Assembly: GCA_009781425.1 (NCBI GenBank)
Contig: WQYC01000012.1
Span: 1-60,775, forward strand
Direction: 5' to 3'
DNA: 60,775 bases
DNA from: Oscillospiraceae bacterium
GTDB lineage: Bacteria; Bacillota; Clostridia; Oscillospirales; Ruminococcaceae
Shown here: positions 35,118 to 43,029 of the stretch, piece by piece
Position numbering within the stretch: the stretch's first letter is position 1
Layout: each line of letters starts with the position of its first letter
The notes under the pieces: model-generated
Database searches by the model: none
Told to the model about the DNA's origin: nothing
The model's input: only the letters and a program-made list of their open reading frames with translations
Position numbers and translations under genes: made by a program

Positions 35118-37586
35118 ATGGCTATTTCAACAGAACGCAAGCAATATCTTGATGCTTTTCTAAGTCAGCTTAAAGAAAACAGCTTTAATGAGGTTGTCAA
35201 GCAAACAGGCGAAACCTATAAAGACGTCAATAAGTTTAACGACGCAACCTATAATCGTTATAAGGGCTACATGACCGCGAACCCTTATCTCAACAACGAT
35301 TCAAAAGCTATAGTAAACAGTATCTGCGATAAGCTGTGCGGGGATAAATCCGAGGAACGGTTCGCTACAGAGATTGAAAGCACGGCACTTTCTTTTATCT
35401 CGGGTCAAATTGAGTCGCATCTTAACGCGAAGCAGGGCGAGCCTTTTTACATTGAGCTAAGCGATGAAGAACGCGAGTATATCAAAAGCGAGCAGGAAAA
35501 AACTAAAGCTCAGATTGAAGCGTCGCGCGAAAAATCAAAGAAGCTTGAAAAAGAAATCGAGTCAATGGAAAACGCCGTAAAGATTCTTAACGGAAGCATT
35601 GATATTGAAAACAATCCCGGACTTGATAAGGTTTTCAAAGACCACGGAACGTCGTACAGATTTGCACGTTCTATGGGAACTTATATGACGGCTGCACCGG
35701 ATAATGTTCCGTTCGTGTGCGAGAGCTTTGAGTCGGTTAAATTAGAAGGCGAAAACAGCTTCTCCGAAAAAGTATCAAAAGGAACCGCACTTACATCGGA
35801 CGAAAAGCATTACGGTGTAGCAACGTTTGACCGCGCTATGAACGGCTTATACGGCGGTGAAGGCAACTCCTCAGAGCCCAAAGAAATAGACGCTAATCAC
35901 CCAATGTACTTAGGTAAATTTGATTATATTTTCGTTGACGGAAAAAGCGTAAGAGACCTTTGCGCCGAAAAAATCAAGGGCATGGAGCTCGAGGAAATGA
36001 GCGACTACATGAAGTGCTTCACCTCTGCTTGCGCCGTCTCCCGCGATAAGCGCATTGAGTGCATAGTTCCTAATGTTGAGTTCAAGAAAAACGAACAAAC
36101 AGGGCTCGATGAAAAAGTTTATAAATTACCCATCGAAGCGCATAACGCGAAAATCGTTCCGATTATGGCGAGCGTTGCAAACGAAAAATCGCCGTCTCTC
36201 TGGCATACTATACAGGCGTCGGTCAACAGAGTTTCAAAACAGCTGTTCGGGAAAGATGTCTTCACGCTTGACAAAACCACAAACTATGACTATACAGCGA
36301 AGTTCCAGGAAAACGATATGGAAAGAGTTGAGCGTCATCAGTCAATGAAGGGCACTCTCGCCGAAGCCAACGAAAGACAGGAGAGAGACAGTATCCGCAA
36401 AATTTATAAAGAAGCTAATGAAGCCTTATTGAAAAACACGCACCCTGAAAAATATCATGACCCGAGAGTAGGAGATAAGTCCTTAACGATAAACGATGTT
36501 CAGCTTGACGGTAAATCGGCGAATACAGGCGGCTTCAGTTACTTTGCTTCCGGAGCAGGCAGAAGAGTAGGTATAATCAATGCTTATATGTATTCGCAGG
36601 GTATTCCTTTAGATAAAATCGCCCTTGACAGCAGCCCCGAAATGGATAAATTAAGGAACGAAAAAGCTAAGGAATTCATGAATCTCATCAACAATGGCTC
36701 GCCGGAAGAAATAGCGCAAACCTTCGCGGATATGAGCAAAAAAGTAATCGAGTATGAAATCCCCAAGGACATAGATTTTACCAACCAAAAGGATTTAGCG
36801 AAGTATTACGCCGAGATGAGAGCCATAGAATCAATAGCGACAAACCTGAACTCTATTGTAGAAATGCGCATGGGAGATGACGGGAAGCAGAATGTCGGTC
36901 TGAGCACTGAAAATAAAGAAGTAAGCGCAAAATTCAAAGAAATCATCGGCGACGAAAAGAACATAAAAAAATTATCAAACGGCTTTAACAATGCTATGAA
37001 TATGCTGGGCTACTTCGGCGGCACAAAGGCTGATTATATGGTAAACGACCACAGCTTTTCACCTATCGGCGGCGGACACGGCAGCATGGCTAAGACGGTT
37101 TCTACCATGACTACGGCTCATCATTCTCATGAAATACTTAACGCTATGCGCGGGAATAAGCTGTTCCAGATGGATACCTCCCAGGCGAAAGATGCGCTGA
37201 TGAAAATAGACGGCACAAGCGTGGGTTCGGGAGTCCTCATGGGCGAATTTGCAAACCTTAATCCTAATGAAAAAACCGAGTTCGATAAACAAGCAAACGC
37301 TTACATGATGGGCAAAACCAAGAACGGGCCGCTCGACGATAAGGTTGTGGAAATTTTAGACAAAGAGCCCGGAGGCTTTGTGAAAAGCGAGCTTAAAATC
37401 GACCCGAAGGTTGCCGTAACAAAAGAATTCGACGATACCGAAATAAAACTCAAGGCTCCGAAAATCATAAAAAGCATGAGCTTTGACAGCTTGAGCGTAG
37501 ACGCAAATATCAAGAAAAACGTAATCCCGCCGTCCAAAAAGGATACGAATGTAAAAGAACCCATCGTGCGTGAGAAGAATCACTGA
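35118..37586 (+). CDS. Putative secreted effector, 822 aa, with module shared with the OTU protein
   Basis: No known family was recognised. The 822-residue soluble protein has no signal peptide or membrane segment. It has a helical N-terminus with a coiled coil (about 118-158) and a central module (about 215-385) that matches part of the OTU-domain protein at 39965. Shared landmarks are L[TS]..[DE]K.YG.A.F, [KD]FD.IF[VI]DG.SV...C, A..SR...I and a [LV][WG]H motif after I[VP]. Residues 455-800 are another large region with GGFSYFASGAGRRVG, a His/Gly-rich PIGGGHGSMAKTVSTMTTAHHSHE, and a basic Lys/Pro tail. Co-location with secretion ATPases, size and lack of an export signal suggest a translocated substrate. 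A helper or chaperone role is the main alternative. Confidence 0.8.
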   Translation: MAISTERKQYLDAFLSQLKENSFNEVVKQTGETYKDVNKFNDATYNRYKGYMTANPYLNNDSKAIVNSICDKLCGDKSEERFATEIESTALSFISGQIESHLNAKQGEPFYIELSDEEREYIKSEQEKTKAQIEASREKSKKLEKEIESMENAVKILNGSIDIENNPGLDKVFKDHGTSYRFARSMGTYMTAAPDNVPFVCESFESVKLEGENSFSEKVSKGTALTSDEKHYGVATFDRAMNGLYGGEGNSSEPKEIDANHPMYLGKFDYIFVDGKSVRDLCAEKIKGMELEEMSDYMKCFTSACAVSRDKRIECIVPNVEFKKNEQTGLDEKVYKLPIEAHNAKIVPIMASVANEKSPSLWHTIQASVNRVSKQLFGKDVFTLDKTTNYDYTAKFQENDMERVERHQSMKGTLAEANERQERDSIRKIYKEANEALLKNTHPEKYHDPRVGDKSLTINDVQLDGKSANTGGFSYFASGAGRRVGIINAYMYSQGIPLDKIALDSSPEMDKLRNEKAKEFMNLINNGSPEEIAQTFADMSKKVIEYEIPKDIDFTNQKDLAKYYAEMRAIESIATNLNSIVEMRMGDDGKQNVGLSTENKEVSAKFKEIIGDEKNIKKLSNGFNNAMNMLGYFGGTKADYMVNDHSFSPIGGGHGSMAKTVSTMTTAHHSHEILNAMRGNKLFQMDTSQAKDALMKIDGTSVGSGVLMGEFANLNPNEKTEFDKQANAYMMGKTKNGPLDDKVVEILDKEPGGFVKSELKIDPKVAVTKEFDDTEIKLKAPKIIKSMSFDSLSVDANIKKNVIPPSKKDTNVKEPIVREKNH

Positions 37587-37606
37587 TTTTGACATAAGGA
37601 GCTTTT

Positions 37607-38275
37607 ATGACGGTACTGCTTGATATAATCGCAGTTGTAATCATCGCTTGTTCTGTGCTGTACGGATTGCGGAAAGGGCTGATACTGACAGTGGCAGGGA
37701 TAGTTATAACAATTGTTTCAATAGGAGCTGCATGGGGAATTGCATCAGCTTTTTCCCCGCCGCTCTCCGAAGCGTTGGAAAAAAATCTTGCTCCCGCTGT
37801 TGATGAAGTGATAAGAGCCGCCGCTTTACCTGATATAACCGCCGCAGAAGAAGCATTTGAAAGCCTTGGTTTTACAGGCAGCGGAAACAACGTACTGACA
37901 AGCGCGGTGACGCGCAAGATAAACGAAACAGGACAGACCTTCAGGCAAGCGGCGTTGTCTGCTGTCTGCGGAGCAATCGCTTTTTCGGGGCTGTTTATAT
38001 TCGGATTTCTGTTCATCAGAGCAGGGCTCGAATTCGCCGCGCATTTCGTTTCCAAGCTGTTTAAGCTGCCCGGCTTGAACCTTATAAACAAAATCGGCGG
38101 TGCGGGAGCAGGCTTAATTCACGGAGTTATTCTTCTTTTCATCATCGGCTGGGGCTTGCAGTTCGCGGGAACTTGGATTTCCGGTGAAGAAATTGAGCAG
38201 ACAGTCTTGATGAAAAGCTTTACGGGAGCGAGCCTGCTTGATTGGTTAAATGAATCGCTCGCTAAGAAATTATAG
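37607..38275 (+). CDS. CvpA-like (colicin V production family) membrane protein
   Basis: The 222-residue protein has four hydrophobic helices (about 3-40, 118-145 and 158-185) and the family's N-terminal pattern LLDIIAVVIIACSVLYGLRKGLILTVAGI. A C-terminal GLNLINKIGGAGAGLIHGVILLFI segment corresponds to the conserved CvpA helix pair. AAGGAG precedes the start. CvpA proteins are broadly involved in envelope processes and, in some bacteria, in colicin export. A second member of the family is at 49812. Finding one among effector genes in a secretion block is not usual; it may support envelope integrity or assembly of the machine (inference). Confidence 0.85.
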   Translation: MTVLLDIIAVVIIACSVLYGLRKGLILTVAGIVITIVSIGAAWGIASAFSPPLSEALEKNLAPAVDEVIRAAALPDITAAEEAFESLGFTGSGNNVLTSAVTRKINETGQTFRQAALSAVCGAIAFSGLFIFGFLFIRAGLEFAAHFVSKLFKLPGLNLINKIGGAGAGLIHGVILLFIIGWGLQFAGTWISGEEIEQTVLMKSFTGASLLDWLNESLAKKL

Positions 38276-38309
38276 TTAATTGTGACAAACAGAAAGGAAG
38301 GCTGCAATC

Positions 38310-39935
38310 ATGGCTAATGCGTTAACAAGAGCACTGGGAACATTTATTCCCTATTTTAGAGAGAAGCCGCCGCAGGACATAAGTATCCAAACTAAAGCAA
38401 TCTTTGAAGCAAAAGAGGGTGAATTCTTTCACAAGAACTCGAAGGTTTTGAATAAACAAGTTAAAGACTTCGACGATAATAAATTGACAATGAGAGAGGT
38501 TTATAAAAACGCCTGCGAAAAGCCCGGTTCTTACGGTGCTTTTGAAAACCTTGATAAAAAACTGCGTAATCTTGCTGCTAATAAAAAAATGCTTCTCGTG
38601 ATGGATGAGCTTGAGAAAAACCCGAGCTCTAAGGAATTCACTGATTACCTGATTAAAAACGATTATCTGCATGACCCTGCAATGCGCCTCGGAATAGCCA
38701 ACGCGTCAAAAGGCAAGCACTGGAAGGTGGGCGGTCAGAACTCGGACTTCTTCAAGGAGGTTGACAAAGCGTTAAGCGAAAAGGTTTTCGCTGACACTTT
38801 TGTTCCGACAATACGCGAAGATAATCCGAGCGCAGATAAAAAAGATATAGACAGAAATTTAAGCGCGCAGAGAACCATGATGAAAATGATGCTCATGGGG
38901 CAGCTCGGCGAGTCTAATATTTACAAAGACAAGGAAAAAGGCGACTGGAACCACAGCATGACCGATATGTTTTTAAGCGGTCAGCGCGTCGGAATTATTT
39001 TGCCGGGCGTTGAGGGTAATTCAAAAGAAAACGACCGCGAAAGAGAACAGCTTATTACTGCAATTTACGGTGAAAAGCGCGGTAAAAACGACGGAAACGT
39101 AGGCAGATTCTCGGCGACACATAACGTTGACTTAAAATCAATTAGCGGCAAGGGCGACAAGCAGTTCAAGGAAGTAAAATGCGCTCCGAAAAACTTTAAT
39201 ATGCACAGAGTTTTTGACAGCCAGTATGGCATGAATATTGCCGCAGGCGGCTTCGGAAAAACCGTCAACGGCAAAACAATCACCAACGACGGAACCTGCG
39301 GGCATTTATATTCGCACATTAAAAAAGGCGACGCGAATCATCACGGCGCGTTACTCGTCGGCTTCGAGTCGGAAGCAGGCGGCATGAAAAACCACCTCGG
39401 TCACTCGCATAAGTTCGCCATAAAACCGAAAGCCGAGTTAGCGTCCTGCTTCGGAACACAGAAAAACAGCACCGTAGGCGACAATTACGGCGGAAGAGAA
39501 ATGGACTTATCGGGGGTTAATCCGAAGGCCTTCACCGAAACGATGAAAAAGTTCGACGACTATATAAAAGAAAATCAGGAAAAAGCGAAGTCGATGAATC
39601 TTGAAGAGCGCGAAAAAGCGGTGAAAAACCTCGAAAACGTAACGACGAAGCTCATGGGTCCTAAGATGACCCCGACTGAATTCACGCAGTTCATGCAAGA
39701 AACCTGTAAGTTCGATGCAAACAAAACCAAAGATATGTTCCCGACGAGAAACAAGAGCTTTGAGAAGAACATCGAGGTTGAAAAAACACAATCAAAAGAA
39801 ATAAATGAAACAAAAGAAAAGAGCAACGTAATTAATAAACAGGTTAATCTTACGAGCATTTCGCCGAAACAAAAAGCTCCCCCGCCGCCGGTACCCAAGA
39901 AGGCACCGCCGCCGCCGCCTAAGCTTGAAAAATAA
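38310..39935 (+). CDS. Putative secreted effector, 541 aa, with Cys/His-rich domain and poly-proline tail
   Basis: No known family was recognised. The 541-residue soluble protein lacks a signal peptide. Its first about 200 residues are helical. A central region (about 210-400) is rich in Gly, His and Lys, with GTCGHLYSHIKKGDANHHGAL and KNHLGHSHKF. It could bind metal or carry a Cys/His active site, but the residues cannot be assigned. The C-terminus ends in APPPPVPKKAPPPPPKLEK, a proline tract like those that bind SH3, EVH1 or profilin-type domains in eukaryotic cells and like the tail of the third channel protein. It has a GAAAGGAAGG ribosome site and lies between the CvpA-like gene and the OTU gene. 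A translocated effector is the favoured reading. Confidence 0.78.
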   Translation: MANALTRALGTFIPYFREKPPQDISIQTKAIFEAKEGEFFHKNSKVLNKQVKDFDDNKLTMREVYKNACEKPGSYGAFENLDKKLRNLAANKKMLLVMDELEKNPSSKEFTDYLIKNDYLHDPAMRLGIANASKGKHWKVGGQNSDFFKEVDKALSEKVFADTFVPTIREDNPSADKKDIDRNLSAQRTMMKMMLMGQLGESNIYKDKEKGDWNHSMTDMFLSGQRVGIILPGVEGNSKENDREREQLITAIYGEKRGKNDGNVGRFSATHNVDLKSISGKGDKQFKEVKCAPKNFNMHRVFDSQYGMNIAAGGFGKTVNGKTITNDGTCGHLYSHIKKGDANHHGALLVGFESEAGGMKNHLGHSHKFAIKPKAELASCFGTQKNSTVGDNYGGREMDLSGVNPKAFTETMKKFDDYIKENQEKAKSMNLEEREKAVKNLENVTTKLMGPKMTPTEFTQFMQETCKFDANKTKDMFPTRNKSFEKNIEVEKTQSKEINETKEKSNVINKQVNLTSISPKQKAPPPPVPKKAPPPPPKLEK

Positions 39936-39964
39936 GCAAAATAAAGCCCAAAGGAGATAATATA

Positions 39965-41881
39965 ATGGCTAACGGAAAAAAAGAACTGACTCCCGAAGAA
40001 GTGCAGAGAATCAAAAGCATAAGAGATGCATGGAAGGCACCGACCGCAATTGATTATAATGTAAATGTGCCCTCGTCTATAAACATAGATGAATACAAGG
40101 CGCAAGCAAAAAAAATAGTTGATAGGAATCTTGATAAAAAACTCGCCGCCTTCAGCACCTTAGAGCAGGTTGCATTTGCACGCAATACTTACGATAAAAA
40201 CTTCGGACCGAATAGCAGCTTTGGCGGTATTAATATTGACAATATAACCATCAACGGCGCGAGAATGAAGGACGTGGGTGAACATCTTACCGAGGATTTA
40301 AAAAAGTGCCTTGTCAGTGCCGCGCTCATGGACGAAAACAACAAGGTATACGTGCCGATTAACGACGGGAGCAAAACCTTCGGCAGTCTCACGGCGCCTA
40401 TAAGAATTAATCCGATAATTGCGCCTGCTTTGGAAAATGAAGCACCGCAAAAGAGTAAGCCGCTTCCCGAGCCTCCGAAGAGGCAAGCCCCGTCGCCTCC
40501 GCCGAAGCCGCAGGCAGAACAGGAAGAAAAGCAAACAGGCTTCACGGAATTCGCCCAAACGCAACGCTTCGTTTTCGGGCGGTTGAATTACGACACCCCT
40601 AAGTATTCAGATAAAAGCGTTGACGGCTTCGGCGCGCGGTTTATGAACGCGCTCATGCGTAAAGGCTTCGATTCTCTTTCAGCCGAAGATAAAATATACG
40701 GAGAAGCGGCGTTCAAATCGAATTTCCTTAAAAGCGACAGGTCGTTCGGCGCGGACTTCGATAAAATCTTTATCGACGGCGTCAGCGTGAATAAAATGTG
40801 CCGGAAAGATAAAATAAATCTTTCCTCCGACCCGATAGAAGCGCAGAAGCAAAAAATGATTTTAGTAGCAGGTTATGCGGCTTCGCGGCAATATCCGATT
40901 GCAGTTGCGGCTTTCGATTATAAAGAAAATAAAGAAAAGCTGATTCCGCTCGCGGCACAGAAAGAACCCGGCGAATTCACGAAAAGAAGCACCGTTGGAC
41001 ATTTCTTTAACGTAGTTGTTTCAGCGTTCAAGGGGCGCGAAGCATTAAACCGGGCTTACGGCAACTGGCAAAACAAAAGCTCAAGCGAACTTAATGAACA
41101 CCTTGAACAGCGTTTGCTGGAGAATTCTCGTTCCGATTCTTACATTACTGCGATTAATAAAGACATAAAGGAAACAAAGGAACATAAAAACGAAAACAAA
41201 AAACCGCTTCCGCCGCTGCCTATTTCCGATAAGGAATTATGGAAGGACACCGAGCTGAAAAAGACAATGGAGCAAACGGGAAGAGTTCCCAACGACGGAA
41301 GCTGCTTCTATCATTCAGTGATTAGGAATAGCGGACTCGAAAATCATTTCCCGACTGTGCTGGATTTACGCTCTCACACGGCGAACTGGTTGATGGATAA
41401 CAAGGAAAACGACATGTTAAAGCAGTTTTTGTTTGAAAACGCTATTACCTTTGAAGACACGCTTGCTACAGTTACAGACGGTTGGTCAAGCGACGCAGGC
41501 GATATTGTTGCAACGATTGTTTCATCTGCTCTTGAGTTGCCGATTACTGTCCACAGAATGCCTGAATCGCAGACACTGCAAGCTTTAACCAAGGTACAGG
41601 GCGAACCTATCGAGGTGTACCAGTGCGGGAATCATTACGAAGCTGATAAACAATATTACGACGCTTATAACGAGCTTCACGGACTAAAAAGTGAGAAGCA
41701 GTTAGAGCAGGAATCCTTAGACTTCATCAAGAGCATGGGCATGACTAAGGAAGAGCGCGAGCACAACATGAAATCATTCGCCGTAAAAGAAAATAAAGAA
41801 TCTAAAAAAGAAAAAGAACCTAAAAAGGAAAAAGAATCCAAGGAACTAAAAGCATCATCTCTCGGCGGTCCCGGGAAATAA
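39965..41881 (+). CDS. Putative effector with OTU-family cysteine protease (deubiquitinase-type) domain
   Basis: The 638-residue soluble protein has a strong AAAGGAGA ribosome site. Residues 434-575 match the OTU fold signature: VPNDGSCFYHSV with Asp444 and catalytic Cys447; LRSHTANWL; WSSDAGDIVATIVSSALELPITVHR; and the catalytic His557 in GNHYEA. OTU enzymes cleave ubiquitin or ubiquitin-like linkages; in bacteria they occur as effectors against eukaryotic hosts or as domains of polymorphic toxins. The N-terminal part has two copies of a module (about 58-135 and 230-340) also found in the protein at 35118. Between and after them are Pro-rich segments (KPLPEPPKRQAPSPPPKPQ, KKPLPPLP). The tail is Lys/Glu-rich with EKE(P/S)KKEKE repeats. 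It is the last gene before the block's terminator and is probably exported by the VirD4/VirB4 system. Confidence 0.88.
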   Translation: MANGKKELTPEEVQRIKSIRDAWKAPTAIDYNVNVPSSINIDEYKAQAKKIVDRNLDKKLAAFSTLEQVAFARNTYDKNFGPNSSFGGINIDNITINGARMKDVGEHLTEDLKKCLVSAALMDENNKVYVPINDGSKTFGSLTAPIRINPIIAPALENEAPQKSKPLPEPPKRQAPSPPPKPQAEQEEKQTGFTEFAQTQRFVFGRLNYDTPKYSDKSVDGFGARFMNALMRKGFDSLSAEDKIYGEAAFKSNFLKSDRSFGADFDKIFIDGVSVNKMCRKDKINLSSDPIEAQKQKMILVAGYAASRQYPIAVAAFDYKENKEKLIPLAAQKEPGEFTKRSTVGHFFNVVVSAFKGREALNRAYGNWQNKSSSELNEHLEQRLLENSRSDSYITAINKDIKETKEHKNENKKPLPPLPISDKELWKDTELKKTMEQTGRVPNDGSCFYHSVIRNSGLENHFPTVLDLRSHTANWLMDNKENDMLKQFLFENAITFEDTLATVTDGWSSDAGDIVATIVSSALELPITVHRMPESQTLQALTKVQGEPIEVYQCGNHYEADKQYYDAYNELHGLKSEKQLEQESLDFIKSMGMTKEEREHNMKSFAVKENKESKKEKEPKKEKESKELKASSLGGPGK

Positions 41882-41888
41882 TAAAAAC

Positions 41889-41921
41889 AAAAAAGCTGTA
41901 TTTTTTAAAGTACAGCTTTTA
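41889..41921 (+). terminator. Terminator of the secretion block
   Basis: AAAAAGCTGTA pairs with TACAGCTTTTT-like sequence around a T/A-rich loop, followed by ATTTTC. It lies 8 nt after the last stop codon and marks the end of the 28-kb unit. Confidence 0.85.
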
Positions 41922-41945
41922 TTTTCAAAAAATTTAATTTACCCC

Positions 41946-41974
41946 TTGACATTTCTTTCCATATGTGTTAGAAT
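41946..41974 (+). promoter_or_regulatory. Consensus promoter of the ABC-exporter leader
   Basis: TTGACA (41946-41951), a 17-nt spacer and TAGAAT (41969-41974). Transcription would start near 41982, about 30 nt before the leader peptide start codon. Confidence 0.9.
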
Positions 41975-42012
41975 GAGCAGGTATCATATTAAAGAAAGGC
42001 GGTGAAAAGTCA

Positions 42013-42090
42013 ATGACAATCGGAAGAAGAACGCGCAAAAATACCTCTGAACTAAATATTGTTTTATCCGCTTTTCACCGTATTGCATAA
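42013..42090 (+). CDS. Leader peptide (25 aa) of the attenuator
   Basis: The ORF encodes a 25-residue peptide starting MTIGRRTRKNT and ending SAFHRIA, preceded by AAAGGCGGTG at workable spacing. It is basic in its first half (RRTRK) and hydrophobic later. Its stop codon falls 14 nt before the terminator hairpin, and pairings A and B of the attenuator lie at its two ends. Position, length and overlap with RNA structure fit a regulatory leader rather than a functional protein. Confidence 0.7.
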   Translation: MTIGRRTRKNTSELNIVLSAFHRIA

Positions 42091-42104
42091 ATAATACGAT
42101 GATG

Positions 42105-42142
42105 TACCCTGCGCGGATAAACACCGCGCGGGGTATTTTTAT
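42105..42142 (+). terminator. Attenuator terminator
   Basis: A 12-bp stem (TACCCTGCGCGG with CCGCGCGGGGTA, one G-U pair) with a 7-nt loop and TTTTTAT after it. It lies between the promoter and the first structural gene, so it must be read through for expression of the exporter. Confidence 0.9.
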
Positions 42143-42222
42143 GCGCTAAAATAAAGAATATGACAAGCAGTTGTCATATTAGCTGTGATATATTTTATAC
42201 AGAAAGAAAAAGGGAGACTATC

Positions 42223-43029
42223 ATGCACATAATTAAAGTTGAAAACTTAAAAAAACACTACGACTATTATCAAAAAGAACAGGGCTTAAAGAACTCGCTG
42301 AAAAATGTAATTAAACGCAAAAAGCTGAAAAAGGAAGCGGTCAACGGCATTTCGTTTAACATCGAGCCGGGGGAAATCGTCGGCTTCATCGGTCCGAACG
42401 GCGCGGGGAAAACCACGACTTTGAAGATGCTGTCGGGGATTTTATTTCCCACGAGCGGCACGGCGACTGTCGGCGGCTTTACGCCGTGGGAGCGGAAAAA
42501 AGCCTTTAAAATGGGCTTCTCCATTGTTATGGGGCAGAAAACCCAGCTCAACTGGGACTTGCCGGCTGTCGAAACCTTTAATTTAAACAAATGCATTTAC
42601 GAGGTGGACGACGCATCGTACAAAAAAACAATTGACGAGCTTGTCGGATTGCTCGGCGTTGAATCACTGATGAAGACGCAGGTCCGCCGTCTGAGCCTCG
42701 GCGAACGCATGAAAATGGAATTAATCGCCGCGCTCATTCACCGTCCGAAAATTATCTTTTTAGACGAGCCGACCATAGGCTTAGACTTTGCGTCGCAGAA
42801 AATAATCCGTGAATTCGTGAGGAAATACAACGAAGAAACCGGCGCGACGATTTTACTTACAAGCCACTACATGGCGGATATCGAAAGCCTTTGCAAGCGT
42901 GCAATTATTATTAATGAGGGCGTGCTTGCCTATGACGGAAATCTTGCCGATATTGAAGTGGATTCCTCAATGGAAGAAGCGATTCAAAAGCTGTATGAAA
43001 GCGGCGAAAACGGGGGTGCAAACGGGTGA
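42223..43029 (+). CDS. ABC transporter ATP-binding protein (ABC-2 exporter type)
   Basis: AAGGGAG and the conserved MHIIKVENLKKHY place the start at 42223 (268 residues); an upstream in-frame start at 42160 would add a segment with no family match. Walker A GPNGAGKTTTLKMLSG, signature LSLGERMKMELIAAL and Walker B IIFLDEPTIGLD are intact, followed by TSHYMADIESLC. It energises the two membrane proteins encoded next, a layout typical of multidrug or viologen-type ABC-2 exporters with two DUF990/ABC2_membrane_6 permeases. It overlaps the next gene by 4 nt. Expression is probably set by the leader attenuator upstream. Confidence 0.93.
   Translation: MHIIKVENLKKHYDYYQKEQGLKNSLKNVIKRKKLKKEAVNGISFNIEPGEIVGFIGPNGAGKTTTLKMLSGILFPTSGTATVGGFTPWERKKAFKMGFSIVMGQKTQLNWDLPAVETFNLNKCIYEVDDASYKKTIDELVGLLGVESLMKTQVRRLSLGERMKMELIAALIHRPKIIFLDEPTIGLDFASQKIIREFVRKYNEETGATILLTSHYMADIESLCKRAIIINEGVLAYDGNLADIEVDSSMEEAIQKLYESGENGGANG

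Larger units (their letters stand above)
42000..42142 (+). promoter_or_regulatory. Candidate ribosome-mediated attenuator before the ABC exporter
   Basis: Three pairings compete. (A) CGGTGAAAAG (42000-42009), overlapping the leader's ribosome site, pairs perfectly with CTTTTCACCG (42071-42080). (B) TTTATCCGC (42063-42071) pairs perfectly with GCGGATAAA (42113-42121). (C) The terminator stem pairs 42105-42116 with 42124-42135. B disrupts C. A ribosome stalled early in the leader peptide would block A and leave the 5' arm of B free, favouring readthrough. Completed translation would cover that arm and allow termination. The inducer is unknown; a translation inhibitor exported by the transporter is the simplest hypothesis. 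Confidence 0.72.

Noticed and set aside
13769-41881. Reading the block as an integrative conjugative element
   Set aside because: No relaxase, integrase/recombinase, primase, single-strand-binding protein or flanking direct repeat was found; the right border is an ordinary terminator and an exporter operon.
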